Assembly (NCBI RefSeq): GCF_006715975.1
Contig: NZ_VFOF01000001.1
Coordinates: 1,126,001 to 1,190,000, forward strand
Length of the DNA: 64,000 bases
DNA from: Zymomonas mobilis
GTDB taxonomy: Bacteria; Pseudomonadota; Alphaproteobacteria; Sphingomonadales; Sphingomonadaceae
Reading direction: 5' to 3'
A program made the position numbers and the translations under genes. This document shows, in pieces, positions 36,752 through 46,606 of this stretch. How positions within the stretch are numbered: the first letter of the stretch is position 1; every line of letters begins with the position of its first letter. The notes below the pieces were generated by a model, which saw only the letters and a list, made by a program, of their open reading frames with translations, had not been told where the DNA came from and did no database searches.

Positions 36752-37147
36752 AAAATAGCATCCTGCTGCGGATAGAATAATCTTGTTCTATCCGTGGCAC
36801 GGTAAAATTTTTATCTGACAACTGATTTTATCGAAAGAACGGCTTTACCCGTTTCCTATTCGTTTTTCCTATTTTCTGCCTTTATCTTTTCTCTGAACCC
36901 AGCATGCATTTGAAAATTCTAATTCGTGTTTGAAGGCTTGTGGCCAAAAACACGATAATGGCCTTGATATCGACCCTATCGGGATCATTTCGTTTAACTG
37001 TGCCTTGCTAGAATAAAGCCTGTTGCTCAAAAATCGGCTAATAATCCGCATATCATGCCGTGATAGAACCGATTTTGATAAAAAAATTCTGCTTTTTTGT
37101 GATTTTAAACCCTTATCTATAAACAGGATTCTGTTATTCCGTTATCT
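36752..37147. other. Intergenic region between purC and parC with a small hairpin
   Basis: About 396 nt. A 9-bp hairpin CGGATAGAA/TTCTATCCG (36769-36794) follows purC at 18 nt; its tail is only weakly T-rich, so termination is possible but not certain. The remainder is AT-rich and should hold the parC promoter. No gene seen on either strand. Confidence 0.5.
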
Positions 37148-39394
37148 ATGACCAGCGTTTCTTCCGACATCGAAAATATCTCCGAAACCGCCTTTGATAA
37201 GGCATTATCCGAACGTTATCTGGCGTATGCGTTATCAACCATAACCTCACGCTCTTTGCCCGATATCCGAGACGGGTTAAAGCCCGTACAGCGGCGACTT
37301 TTATGGGCGATGCGGCTTTTAAAGCTTGATCCGGCCTCCGCTTATAAAAAATGCGCTCGCGTTGTTGGCGATGTTATTGGTAAATATCATCCGCATGGTG
37401 ATCAGTCAGTTTATGATGCGATGGTGCGCCTTGCCCAGAATTTTGCCCTTCGTTACCCGTTGGTGGACGGGCAGGGTAACTTCGGTAATATCGATGGCGA
37501 TAATGCTGCTGCCATGCGTTACACAGAAGCTCGCTTGACCACAGCAGCCTATGATCTGATGGAAGGCATGGACGAAGGGGCAGTTGATTTTCGCCCAACC
37601 TACAACAGTGAAGAAGAAGAACCTGAATTCTTTTCCGGTCTTTTCCCTAATCTTCTGGCAAATGGTTCAAGCGGTATCGCAGTTGGTATGGCGACCTCTA
37701 TTCCGCCGCATAATGTCGCCGAATTGATCGATGCCATCTGCTACATGATAGATCATCCTCAAGCGGTGACGGAAGACTTGCTGCGTTTTGTCAAAGGCCC
37801 AGATTTTCCGACCGGTGGACAGATTGTTGATCCCGTTGAAACCATCCGCCATGCCTACACAACGGGACGTGGGTCTTTTCGGGTAAGAGCGCGCTATGAT
37901 GTTGAAGATATCGGCCGTGGTGCGTGGATTATTGTTATTCGTGAGATTCCTTGGCAGGTACCAAAATCTCGCTTAATTGAAGAAATCGCTGCTTTAATTA
38001 ACGACAAAAAACTGCCTATTCTTAGCGATATACGCGATGAATCTGACGAAAATATTCGTATCGTTCTGGAACCCAGAAGCCGGACGGTTGATCCCCAGCT
38101 ATTGATGGATGGTTTATTCCATCTGACCAGCCTCGAAACCCGTATTTCGCTTAATATGAATGTGCTGGATTGCCAGCATACGCCAGCCGTGTTGCCCCTT
38201 CATGTGGTATTGAAAGAATGGCTGACACATCAGTTTTCAATGCTTCAGCGCCGTTGCCGTCACCGTTTACAACGTATTGATGATCGGGTTGAGCTGCTGG
38301 AAGGCTATCTGACGGCGTATCTCAATCTTGATCGGGTGATCGAGATTATCAGAAATGAGGACGACGCCAAATCAGTGATGATTGCCGAGTTCAAACTGAC
38401 AGATCGTCAAGCTGAAGCAATCCTTAACATGCGGCTGCGCGCTTTAAGACGGTTGGAAGAAACCGAAATCACAGCCGAACGAGATGCCTTAAAAGAGGAA
38501 AGAGAAGGCCTTCAAGCGTTAGTCGACAGCAATGCCTTGCAAAATAAAAAGCTAAAATCAGACCTATCGGCTTTACGTAAGCGTTACAGTCCGAAAAACA
38601 AATTGGGCGCACGCCAGACCTTAATCGAAGAACAAACGCCCGCAAAAGCTATTCCGTTAGATGCGATGATTGAACGCGAGCCGATGACCGTTGTTTTATC
38701 AAAACGCGGCTGGATTCGCGGATTAAAAGGGCATGTTGATCTCAAATCAACCGAAGCCATGCGCTTTAAAGAAGGCGATGAAGCAGATTTCCTTTGCCAT
38801 GCCTATACGACCGACCGCCTTTTGATCGCGACAGAAGATGGCCGTTTTTATACATTACTGGCTGACCGTTTGCCCGGTGGGCGCGGCTATGGCGAGCCTG
38901 TCCGGTTAATGCTGGATATCAGCAACGAGACCAAAATAATGGCGCTTCTACCTTCTAATGCAGAAGGTAAATTGCTGGCAGTGTGTTCTGATGGGCGCGG
39001 CTTTATTACCCAAATGGCTAATTTGGTAGCAGAAACCCGTAAAGGCAAACAAATCGTTAGGGTTAGAAAAGGCGAATATTTGATGGCTTTGAAAGTCATT
39101 GAAGAAGGCCATGATTATATTGCGCTTATAGGTGAAAATCGGAAATTGTTGGTTTTCCCGCTATCTGAAATCCCCGAATTAGCCAAAGGAAGCGGTGTCC
39201 AGTTACAGCGTTATCGCGGCGGCCACCTGTCAGATGTGACGACCTTTATCTTTGAACAAGGCTTAAGCTGGCCAATGGGTGGCGAGTCTGGCCGTGTAAG
39301 AACAGAAACCGATATGAAGCCTTGGGTCGTTGCCCGTGGTGCTAGTGGACGCTTGCCACCGGTTGGTTTTCCAAAAAATAATCGGTTTTCATAA
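37148..39394 (+). CDS. parC: DNA topoisomerase IV subunit A
   Basis: 748 residues, the ParC size. The opening [22 protein letters not shown], the active tyrosine in AMRYTEARL (Y125), and a shortened C-terminal beta-propeller with weakly conserved GyrA-box-like repeats favour ParC over GyrA. It breaks and rejoins the DNA strand to decatenate chromosomes; parE is not in the window. Confidence 0.94.
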   Translation: MTSVSSDIENISETAFDKALSERYLAYALSTITSRSLPDIRDGLKPVQRRLLWAMRLLKLDPASAYKKCARVVGDVIGKYHPHGDQSVYDAMVRLAQNFALRYPLVDGQGNFGNIDGDNAAAMRYTEARLTTAAYDLMEGMDEGAVDFRPTYNSEEEEPEFFSGLFPNLLANGSSGIAVGMATSIPPHNVAELIDAICYMIDHPQAVTEDLLRFVKGPDFPTGGQIVDPVETIRHAYTTGRGSFRVRARYDVEDIGRGAWIIVIREIPWQVPKSRLIEEIAALINDKKLPILSDIRDESDENIRIVLEPRSRTVDPQLLMDGLFHLTSLETRISLNMNVLDCQHTPAVLPLHVVLKEWLTHQFSMLQRRCRHRLQRIDDRVELLEGYLTAYLNLDRVIEIIRNEDDAKSVMIAEFKLTDRQAEAILNMRLRALRRLEETEITAERDALKEEREGLQALVDSNALQNKKLKSDLSALRKRYSPKNKLGARQTLIEEQTPAKAIPLDAMIEREPMTVVLSKRGWIRGLKGHVDLKSTEAMRFKEGDEADFLCHAYTTDRLLIATEDGRFYTLLADRLPGGRGYGEPVRLMLDISNETKIMALLPSNAEGKLLAVCSDGRGFITQMANLVAETRKGKQIVRVRKGEYLMALKVIEEGHDYIALIGENRKLLVFPLSEIPELAKGSGVQLQRYRGGHLSDVTTFIFEQGLSWPMGGESGRVRTETDMKPWVVARGASGRLPPVGFPKNNRFS

Positions 39395-39640
39395 CGATTA
39401 GAGGCTGTTTTTTAATTAAAAATTTATATTTGTCCGTTATGGCTCTTTTTATAAGTTTTTCACATAACAGTATAATATTTTTTTCTTTGTTTTGGGATGC
39501 TTTCACTTATAATATTAATATAGCGTAATAATAATGGCGCATAGAGTATTAAGATAAATTAACATTCTTATTTGCGGCCTTCACTTTTTATTTATTATTA
39601 TTGCTTAACGGGTGGATTAGGGGCCGCTGGAAAATCAATT

Positions 39641-41389
39641 ATGCCAGATCATATATTACAAACGACCGGTGTAATGAATGGCAGTGCCCGTCATTTTGAT
39701 GAAGCTCTCGACAATTGGCAGCAGAGCTATCTTAGTGCCATGCCTTTTCCAGCGGCGCTTATTACCTTCAATAATAAAAAACCGATTGTACTTTTCTGTA
39801 ATCAACTTTTTACGGATATCGCTAGCGAACCCAAGGCTGCTAATCTGTCGCCTTGGGAAGGCGATACCAGCGTCAATCTGCATCCTGAATTGGTGGCTGC
39901 GCTTAAATATGCGCCGGTCTCCCAAGACAAGCCTTATCAATTTGACTGGATGCCCCCTGGCAGCCAGAAAAGACGCTGTTACAAAATAACCGTCACCATG
40001 ATGCCATGCCAAACACATGGTATGACCTGTTATTTGATGGTACCGGTCGATAATACGCAGGCGGCAGAGCTCCGTTCGACAATGCGGATGAAAATTCTGC
40101 GGGATAGTTTGACCGGCCTTCCTAATCGCATTGGTTTTTCACGTCTGTTGGATGATGTCATTGCCCTTGAAAAAGGGACCAAAGGCACAGCGGCAGTTGC
40201 TGTTATTGCAATCGATCTTATCCGTTTTAGTCGAATTAACGAAAGTATGGGGTCCGTTGTCGGCGATGAACTACTGGTTTCCGTTGCCAGACGCTTAGCT
40301 TCTGTTTTAAGGCCGGGGGATCGGCTGGGACGGATCGGCGGCGATCAATTTGGTATTTTGCTCTCGCTTAACCTCGGAACATCTGATGTTTGGCATGCGG
40401 CACGGCGTATCAAAGCGTTGATGTCGACACCTTTTAATCTTGCCAATCTGAAGGTGAAGGTTAACTGCGCCATCGGCTTTTCCCTGATGGATGAACGGAT
40501 TGAGGTCTCTGAAGATTTACTCAGAGACGCTCAGATCGCGCTAAAACACGCAAAAGAAACCGATCATGTCGAAGTGTATAATGTTGGCGAAGCTAGCGTT
40601 TTACAAAAAAGATTCAGCCTTGAAACGGATCTTAGACGGGCAATCGAAAACGGCGACCTTCATCTGGTCTACCAACCGATATTGTCGCCTTATAATAAAA
40701 GAGTTGTCGGCTTCGAAGCTTTAGCACGTTGGAATCATGAGCAGCTAGGGCCTGTGTCTCCTGTCGAATTTATTCCAGTCGCCGAAGAATCTGGCCTTAT
40801 TGTGCCGTTAGGTCGATGGGCATTAGAAAGTTCGGTACGCACTCAGCAACAATGGGACAAGCAAGTCGGATATACCCTGCCGATGAGGGTTGCGGTCAAT
40901 GTTTCGGCATTACAGCTGATGCGTGATAATTTGATGCAGGTCATTACCGATATTAAAAATCAGACGGGAATGAATGGCGAGCGTCTGACATTGGAGCTAA
41001 CAGAAAGTGCTTTGATGCGCTATCCTGAACAGAGTGTCAGCGTCATCAATACCATGCATGAATTGGGCATCAAAATTTCGATGGATGATTTTGGCACCGG
41101 TTATTCATCCTTGTCTTATCTCAAGACTTTCCCGATTGACCATCTAAAAATAGACCGCAGCTTTGTTGCCAATTTAGCCGAAGACAAAACTGCGGTCGCC
41201 ATTACGCGTGCCATTATCAGCATGGCTTCAACGCTTTCGATCAAAACCATTGTCGAAGGCATTGAAACCTTGGAACAGAGAAAAATTATCATGGATTTGG
41301 GCTGTGATTATGCCCAAGGATTCTATTTTTCTCGTCCGCTACCCGCTGATGAAGCTATCGCTTTTTATCTGGCATCCAATAAAAACTAA
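39641..41389 (+). CDS. GGDEF/EAL cyclic-di-GMP protein with N-terminal sensor region
   Basis: 582 residues from the ATG at 39641; a TTG at 39572 would extend it without clear support. Residues about 1-140 form a PAS-like region. The GGDEF domain reads RIGGDQF (about 231), so the third catalytic position is changed (GGDQF) and synthase activity may be reduced. The EAL domain is canonical: EALARWNH (about 357), ELTESAL, DDFGTGYSSLSYL (about 481) and the KIDRSF segment. I recall that a protein of this kind and the bcs genes have been tied to cellulose-based flocculation in Z. mobilis. No membrane segments. Confidence 0.9.
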   Translation: MPDHILQTTGVMNGSARHFDEALDNWQQSYLSAMPFPAALITFNNKKPIVLFCNQLFTDIASEPKAANLSPWEGDTSVNLHPELVAALKYAPVSQDKPYQFDWMPPGSQKRRCYKITVTMMPCQTHGMTCYLMVPVDNTQAAELRSTMRMKILRDSLTGLPNRIGFSRLLDDVIALEKGTKGTAAVAVIAIDLIRFSRINESMGSVVGDELLVSVARRLASVLRPGDRLGRIGGDQFGILLSLNLGTSDVWHAARRIKALMSTPFNLANLKVKVNCAIGFSLMDERIEVSEDLLRDAQIALKHAKETDHVEVYNVGEASVLQKRFSLETDLRRAIENGDLHLVYQPILSPYNKRVVGFEALARWNHEQLGPVSPVEFIPVAEESGLIVPLGRWALESSVRTQQQWDKQVGYTLPMRVAVNVSALQLMRDNLMQVITDIKNQTGMNGERLTLELTESALMRYPEQSVSVINTMHELGIKISMDDFGTGYSSLSYLKTFPIDHLKIDRSFVANLAEDKTAVAITRAIISMASTLSIKTIVEGIETLEQRKIIMDLGCDYAQGFYFSRPLPADEAIAFYLASNKN

Positions 41390-41392
41390 CGA

Positions 41393-42601
41393 TTATTGGG
41401 CTTTTGCTTCGGCTATTGCGCTGTCGGCTTTTTCCTGCACCCAATCGCTGTTAGGGAATTCAGCATCGACCCATTGTTTTTGGACATTTTGAAGAACGGC
41501 CGCCACGACAGGCCCTGCGATTAAGCCTTTAGCGATCAGATCACCGCCTTTTAACGGAAAGACAGGGCGTTCCCACGCTTTCAAAGCGGCTATAGCAGTC
41601 TTGACCGTATCTTCATTTCTATCAGAGAGTAGGATACGCGCCATAGTAGCCTGTTTTCCAATAGCCCATGCCAGAACAAGCGGCTTCTCATCTTCTTGAG
41701 TGAGAAGGGCAATCAGATATTTTTTCTGTTCTTTTGAAAAGCGGAGCCTTTGCGCCAAAGAACGCGCAAGATCGGCTTCTTCAGGAAGCAATGCCGCCAA
41801 TCGCATCAAGGCATCGCCGCCTGACACATCATAGGCTTTTTCTCGTTCCAGCAGGCGCTGCAAATGGTTGGCACCCTCGATCGTGATTTCTGGCAGGATT
41901 GGTTTAAAAATGCCGGATTCTATCATCAGGGTGATGACTGCCAAGGGATTAGGCAAAGCCAGAATTTTTAAAACTTCGCTGGCTATCCGTTCGCGGGATA
42001 ATGCCATCAGATCATTGGCTCTTTTGATGCATGCCGCCAAGGCGGTGGCATCAGGCGTAGCCTGACCAAAGCGCGCATAAAAGCGGAAATAGCGGAGGAT
42101 ACGGAGATGATCTTCCGCAATACGCGTTTCAGGATTGCCAATAAAACGAACAGAATGCTTTTCCAGATCGGCTAATCCACCAAAATAGTCATGGATGCGA
42201 CTGCTTTCTGCTTCGGCGTAAAGGGCATTAATCGTGAAATCGCGCCTTTTAGCGTCATCTTCCCAATTATCGCTATAGGCAATCGTTGCATGGCGACCAT
42301 CGGTTGAGACATCCTGCCGTAGACTGGTAATCTCAACTGCACAGGAGGGGAGTAGCGCCGTGATGGTGCCATGCTCAATCCCCGTTGGAATCGCTTTAAA
42401 ACCAGCTGATTTGATAAGATCGATTGTTTTTTCCGGATGATGACGGGTTGCGCAATCAATGTCATTGACTGGCAAGTTCAATAATGTGTCGCGCACGCAA
42501 CCGCCAACAAAGCGGATCATCTCATCGCCACCCAACGATTTGATTAAATCGCTTAGACCATCCTGATGCCGCCATGCTTGATCGGGTAAAGAAACAGACA
42601 T
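41393..42601 (-). CDS. CCA-adding/tRNA nucleotidyltransferase-family protein
   Basis: 402 residues from MSVSLPDQAWRH at 42601, 5 nt after the GNAT stop; TTG at 42610 is in frame but too close to the GAGG site. The nucleotidyltransferase head FVGGCVRDTLLNLPVNDID holds the GG and DxD-type motif, followed by RRDFTINAL and the RNA-binding RILRYFRFYARF segment. It repairs tRNA 3' ends (CCA) or, less likely, adds poly(A). It is convergent with the GGDEF/EAL gene with no gap. Confidence 0.9.
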   Translation of the reverse strand: MSVSLPDQAWRHQDGLSDLIKSLGGDEMIRFVGGCVRDTLLNLPVNDIDCATRHHPEKTIDLIKSAGFKAIPTGIEHGTITALLPSCAVEITSLRQDVSTDGRHATIAYSDNWEDDAKRRDFTINALYAEAESSRIHDYFGGLADLEKHSVRFIGNPETRIAEDHLRILRYFRFYARFGQATPDATALAACIKRANDLMALSRERIASEVLKILALPNPLAVITLMIESGIFKPILPEITIEGANHLQRLLEREKAYDVSGGDALMRLAALLPEEADLARSLAQRLRFSKEQKKYLIALLTQEDEKPLVLAWAIGKQATMARILLSDRNEDTVKTAIAALKAWERPVFPLKGGDLIAKGLIAGPVVAAVLQNVQKQWVDAEFPNSDWVQEKADSAIAEAKAQ

Positions 42602-42606
42602 AACGA

Positions 42607-43143
42607 TCAAACCTCTTTCGCGGTAACGGGCAGTATATCCGCTTCAACCATACCCGCCCGATCATGCAATCGCGAAGAGGTTAAGCGAGCAAGTAAACGC
42701 CGTCTTTCAACTGGGCCAGGCAGACGCCAATCAGCCGTTTCTTCATTAGAAAAGCCGAAAAAGCGATTATAATATTCAGGGTCTCCAATCAGCATAAACG
42801 CATCATGGCCTCTGATTTCGCTGTTATCGGCGACATCCAGACTATGTTGCACCAAAGTTTGACCGATACCATAGCCTTGGTAATCAGGATGCACCGCCAC
42901 AGGCCCCAATAGAATCATCGGTAACTTTTTACCATTCAAGCAGGAAAGCCGGATAGGCCAGCATTGAATAACGCCTTGTAAGGCCTCCCCATCAACAGCC
43001 GCAAAAGAGAGATCAGGAATAGCGCTTACCCCTTCTCGTAAACGATAGGCGGTTCGGGTGTGGCGATTTTTACCAAAGCCGATATCCAATAAATCTTCTA
43101 TCGTTTGTGAATCTATCTTGTTTAATGGGATAAGCGTTGTCAC
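42607..43143 (-). CDS. GNAT-family N-acetyltransferase
   Basis: 178 residues. The acetyl-CoA loop lies in VHPDYQGYGIGQTLV (Q-x-x-G-x-G). The C-terminal part GDPEYYNRFFGF is typical of the YhbS-like subgroup. It precedes the CCA-adding gene with 5 nt between and is probably co-transcribed. Acceptor substrate unknown. Confidence 0.87.
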   Translation of the reverse strand: MTTLIPLNKIDSQTIEDLLDIGFGKNRHTRTAYRLREGVSAIPDLSFAAVDGEALQGVIQCWPIRLSCLNGKKLPMILLGPVAVHPDYQGYGIGQTLVQHSLDVADNSEIRGHDAFMLIGDPEYYNRFFGFSNEETADWRLPGPVERRRLLARLTSSRLHDRAGMVEADILPVTAKEV

Positions 43144-43371
43144 TCTTTCATATGCCTCGATTATAGGGAAAGAAAATAAATTTCTTTTTCAAAGACCTGC
43201 GCTTTTAAGATGCTTTTTTTTATTTCGGAATGATTCTCTGACTCTTTGTAAAAAAAAGATATGCAATGACGGTGTAATCAGAGATATTTATCCCCAAAGC
43301 AGAGGATCAACCTGTGGATAAAATTGGGGAAAAGCCCAAAAACATCATATTTTTAGGGCGTTTTCTTGACA

Positions 43372-43388
43372 TGCCTAAATTTTAGGCA
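43372..43388. promoter_or_regulatory. 17-bp palindrome, possible operator upstream of folB
   Basis: TGCCTAAA-T-TTTAGGCA is a perfect palindrome with a one-base centre. It follows TTGACA (43366-43371) and precedes TATAAC (43395-43400); the 23-nt spacing between those two is longer than normal, so the promoter is not certain. It lies 150 nt before folB and 230 nt before the GNAT gene in the other direction. No regulator is assigned. The remaining 395-nt gap (43144-43538) holds no other clear feature. Confidence 0.45.
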
Positions 43389-43538
43389 ACTCTCTATAAC
43401 TGACAATGAAATAGATAACTGCCAATCGAATGGCTCTCTTATGAAAGGGAAATATAAGATTCTTTATGGTCTGTTGGCTGCTATAACAATGCAACAATCA
43501 GTCTAGTGATAAGACAATTTCTGTATTTCGAGGTTATT

Positions 43539-43961
43539 ATGAGTGATACTATATTCAGGCCTGAAACTGCCCGCGGGCTCATTCCCGATTATTTACAGCC
43601 CAAAAGCTATTCGCTTCATGTTGAAGATTTGTCGTTGATGGCCGCTATCGGATTTCACCATCATGAGCTGAATAAACGCCAGCGTATTTTGGTCAATCTG
43701 GATATTGAACTTGATAAAGCTGTGCTGCCTGTCAGCGATGATATCAATTCAGATTTTTGGAATTATGATTATATTCATCAGGCACTATCTGGCTTGGTTG
43801 AAGATCGGCATTTTAACCTGCAAGAAACCTTGGCGCAGGAAATCTATGACTTGATCGCAGCCCGCGCTCATGTGCGCCATATCCGGGTCTTTATCCGTAA
43901 GCCCGATGCTTATTCAGATTGCCAGTCTGTCGGGATCAGTCTTTCTAACTTCCCGAATTAA
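43539..43961 (+). CDS. folB: Dihydroneopterin aldolase-family protein
   Basis: 140 residues from MSDTIFRPET at 43539, with GAGG upstream; the frame reaches back to 43506 without support. VEDLSLMAAIGFHHHELNKRQ is the FolB opening, and ETLAQEIYDLI with VFIRKPDAYSD completes the fold. It would cleave dihydroneopterin in folate synthesis. Other folate genes are absent nearby. Confidence 0.88.
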   Translation: MSDTIFRPETARGLIPDYLQPKSYSLHVEDLSLMAAIGFHHHELNKRQRILVNLDIELDKAVLPVSDDINSDFWNYDYIHQALSGLVEDRHFNLQETLAQEIYDLIAARAHVRHIRVFIRKPDAYSDCQSVGISLSNFPN

Positions 43962-43971
43962 GTCATAAAAA

Positions 43972-43998
43972 ATGCCGGCCTGTAAAACAGACCGGCAT
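43972..43998. terminator. Bidirectional terminator between folB and sodB
   Basis: ATGCCGG-C-CTG pairs with CAG-A-CCGGCAT with one internal mismatch (11 positions, 5-nt loop). A-rich and T-rich flanks occur on both sides: T6 on the minus strand, CTGGCATTTTTT on the plus. Confidence 0.82.
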
Positions 43999-44019
43999 CT
44001 GGCATTTTTTGAACTGAAA

Positions 44020-44646
44020 TTAGGCCTGTTTCAGATCCGCACGGCTGACACCTTCGCCGTCGAGATTCTTTGCCACAAATTCCCAGTTAATGATGTTGGA
44101 CAGCACGTCTTTTGCATATTTCGGACGAGCGTTCCGATAATCGATGTAATAGGCATGTTCCCAAACATCGAGTGTCAGAAGGGGCTTCACATCCTTATGT
44201 GCGACGGGCGTATCGCCATCGTGATAAGAAGTAATAGCCAGCTTGCCATCTTTTAAAACAAGCCATGCCCAACCACTACCAAAATGGCCAACGGCTTCTG
44301 CTGCCAATTTTTCAAGCAACGCTTCGGTAGAACCAAAGCTTTCTTCGATCAAAGAAGCCAGCTTGCCACTTGGCTTCTGCCCTGCTTTGGCCAATCCAAG
44401 CCAAAAGAAGTTATGATTCCAAGCCTGTGCCGCATTGTTGAACAGACCTTTGTCTTTGGTCTCGACGGCTTTGTTGATCACTTCAACGAGGCTTAAGCCG
44501 GCAAGCTTCTTTTCATCAATCCAGCTATTCGTCTTATCGATATAAGATTTATGATGCTTGCCATGATGATATTCGAGCGTTTCTGCTGAGGTGAAGGGTT
44601 CCAGATCTTTTACGCCAAAGGGAAGGGCTGGTAATGCGAAAGCCAT
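44020..44646 (-). CDS. sodB: Superoxide dismutase (Fe type)
   Basis: 208 residues from MAFALPALPFGVKDLEP at 44646, with AGGAGA seven nt upstream. Metal ligands are visible in the order YHHGKHH (His), WNHNFFW (His), and DVWEHAYYIDY (Asp and His). AQAWNHNFFW favours the iron form. It removes superoxide in the cytoplasm. Confidence 0.96.
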   Translation of the reverse strand: MAFALPALPFGVKDLEPFTSAETLEYHHGKHHKSYIDKTNSWIDEKKLAGLSLVEVINKAVETKDKGLFNNAAQAWNHNFFWLGLAKAGQKPSGKLASLIEESFGSTEALLEKLAAEAVGHFGSGWAWLVLKDGKLAITSYHDGDTPVAHKDVKPLLTLDVWEHAYYIDYRNARPKYAKDVLSNIINWEFVAKNLDGEGVSRADLKQA

Positions 44647-44849
44647 GATGTAATCTCCTAATTCCGTCAATATGGTCAAACCTATAATGAGAGAACGCAG
44701 CAACTATCAAAAAGTTACCATTTTAGCGAAATCGACCTTGGCATAGCCGATCCACCATAAAATCATTATATTTCAATATATTAAGCAACAAACAGCCTTA
44801 TGATAATGAAAAGAAAAGAATGTTTTGTTTTTCAATAACAGTAATTAAA

Positions 44850-45917
44850 TTATTTAAATTCTGAGATTTTTGCCGTTTTCTCGGTATCATCGCCACCAGA
44901 AAACAGGCCATGCCGCCGCAAAATATGCCGCAATTGATCATAGCTTAAATGTAAGGCTTTGGCGGTAGCTCGCTGATTATAGCGATGACGCTTCAAGGCC
45001 TGTTCAACACAATAACATTCATATTTCTGGCAAAGCGCCTTTAAGTCACCATCCTGTGCCGCTTTTATAGAGAAATCATCTGATAGCTTTGGCGTTTCCG
45101 CACTGACTATGTCGTTTTCAGGTTCCTTTTTCGTCATAGGACGCCATGGAGAGGCAAAGGGATTAAGAATAATTTCTTCGACCGCACGGTCGGGATCTCC
45201 CCAACGATAAAGGCTGCGTTCGATTACGTTGCGTAATTCTCTGATATTACCTGGCCATAGGTGATTTTCCAGAATATTCAGTGCGTTAGGTGCAAAACCG
45301 AGCCACTGTGTCCAGCCCAATTCTAAAGCCATATGCTGTCCAAAATATTCCGCTAATAAGCGAACATCTTCCAGCCGATAGCGTAACGGGGGCAGGGTAA
45401 TCACCTCAAAGGAAAGACGATCCAATAAGTCAGACCTGAAGCGGCCATTTTTAGCGAGAGAAGGCAAATCTTCATTGGTTGCAGCGACAATACGGACATC
45501 GACTTTGATCGGGCGGGTCGCGCCGATGCGATTGACTTCTCCATATTCTACGGCGCGTAACAGCCTTTCTTGTGCTGATAAGGAAAGCGTTGCCAATTCA
45601 TCAAGAAAAAGTGTGCCGCCTTCCGCCTGTTCGAAGCGGCCTGTTTTTGCCCGCGTTGCCCCAGTGAAAGCACCGACTTCATAGCCAAATAGTTCTGATT
45701 CTATAAGGTTTTCCGGTAAAGTGGCACAATTCAGTGTTACCAAAGGCGCTGACCAACGAGATGAGAGATGGTGCAATCTTTCCGCGATCAATTCTTTTCC
45801 GGTGCCGCGCTCTCCAATAACCAGCACGGGTCTATCCAAGCTAGCGGCCCGACTGGCTAATTCTACCGCATCCAAAAAAGCACTAGATTGCCCGATAACA
45901 AAAGATTTTTTATGCAT
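44850..45917 (-). CDS. pspF: Phage-shock-protein operon activator PspF (sigma-54 enhancer-binding)
   Basis: 355 residues without a receiver domain. AAA+ core: Walker A GERGTGKE (35-42), sigma-54 contact loop GAFTGA (82-87), Walker B GTLFLDE (101-107). The C-terminal Fis-type helix-turn-helix is NQRATAKALHLSYDQLRHIL. It is divergent from the psp operon, whose sigma-54 promoter lies 110 nt away. PspA normally holds it inactive until membrane stress. Confidence 0.93.
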   Translation of the reverse strand: MHKKSFVIGQSSAFLDAVELASRAASLDRPVLVIGERGTGKELIAERLHHLSSRWSAPLVTLNCATLPENLIESELFGYEVGAFTGATRAKTGRFEQAEGGTLFLDELATLSLSAQERLLRAVEYGEVNRIGATRPIKVDVRIVAATNEDLPSLAKNGRFRSDLLDRLSFEVITLPPLRYRLEDVRLLAEYFGQHMALELGWTQWLGFAPNALNILENHLWPGNIRELRNVIERSLYRWGDPDRAVEEIILNPFASPWRPMTKKEPENDIVSAETPKLSDDFSIKAAQDGDLKALCQKYECYCVEQALKRHRYNQRATAKALHLSYDQLRHILRRHGLFSGGDDTEKTAKISEFK

Positions 45918-46027
45918 TGCTAATTGTTAGGAAAATACACCACTATTTAGCAATAAATATATTGCACATTTTCCCTATAAAATTACATTATTTCTATAAG
46001 ATATTGTTTTTAAATGAAAAAATAAAA

Positions 46028-46046
46028 TTGGCACGGAGGGTGCTTA
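46028..46046 (+). promoter_or_regulatory. Sigma-54 promoter of the psp operon
   Basis: TTGGCACGGAGGGTGCTTA keeps GG (46030-46031) and GC (46042-46043) exactly 10 nt apart, as in TGGCACG-N4-TTGC. It lies 47 nt before the first gene of the psp operon and faces away from pspF. Confidence 0.88.
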
Positions 46047-46092
46047 GATAAAGATCATCAAAGACACTCTATGATTAAAAGGTTATGCGAAA

Positions 46093-46605
46093 ATGATTAC
46101 TGTCCATAAAAACCGTCCTCTTCTGGTCAAAAGCGGCTGTGCAGCGGCGGCTTTATTATGGATGACCGCCGCACCGGCCTTTGCGATGACAGTTGATCAT
46201 GATCTTGAAAAATGGACATCGACCGTCAACCATAATTTAAATCAGGCCATTCACGAAGATATCAATGATCAGGCCAACGACGGTGTACAGGTAAGCGTTC
46301 TTGGCCTGACTATTGATAAAGAAGGGCACCCACATGATATCCATATGGTTCATCCCACGGGTAATATGATTTTGGATCAGGAAGCCCTGCGGGTCGCAAA
46401 AGATGTTTATTATCCCCCATTGCCAAACAGCCTTCATAGCAAGGCGCAAAATATTCAAGTAAAATTACTTTTTGATTCAAATTTGCAAGAATTGGCGGAT
46501 GTTAATCGGCAGGTCACTCGACAACTCAGAGAACAGAATAAGGATGTTGCAATCGAACTCGCCCAAGAACAGCTTGCCTTTAACGAAAACAAACCGGAGG
46601 TCTAA
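46093..46605 (+). CDS. Secreted TonB-C-terminal-like protein, first gene of the psp operon
   Basis: 170 residues. A signal peptide ends at PAFAM (about 31). The segment VLGLTIDKEGHPHDIHMVHPTGN and LDQEALRVAKDVYYPPLP follow the pattern of the TonB C-terminal/energy-transducer fold, although no membrane anchor or proline-rich linker is present. It lies between the sigma-54 promoter and pspA, with pspA starting 1 nt after its stop, so it is co-expressed in envelope stress. I do not know of this protein as a usual psp member. The role is inference. Confidence 0.75.
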   Translation: MITVHKNRPLLVKSGCAAAALLWMTAAPAFAMTVDHDLEKWTSTVNHNLNQAIHEDINDQANDGVQVSVLGLTIDKEGHPHDIHMVHPTGNMILDQEALRVAKDVYYPPLPNSLHSKAQNIQVKLLFDSNLQELADVNRQVTRQLREQNKDVAIELAQEQLAFNENKPEV

Positions 46606-46606
46606 A

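Noticed and set aside
36869-37051. 60-residue minus-strand ORF between purC and parC
   Set aside because: No ribosome-binding site, unlikely composition, no similarity.
43441-43506. 21-codon ORF starting MKGKYKILYG between the palindrome and folB
   Set aside because: No ribosome-binding site and no recognisable similarity; a leader peptide cannot be excluded but is not supported.
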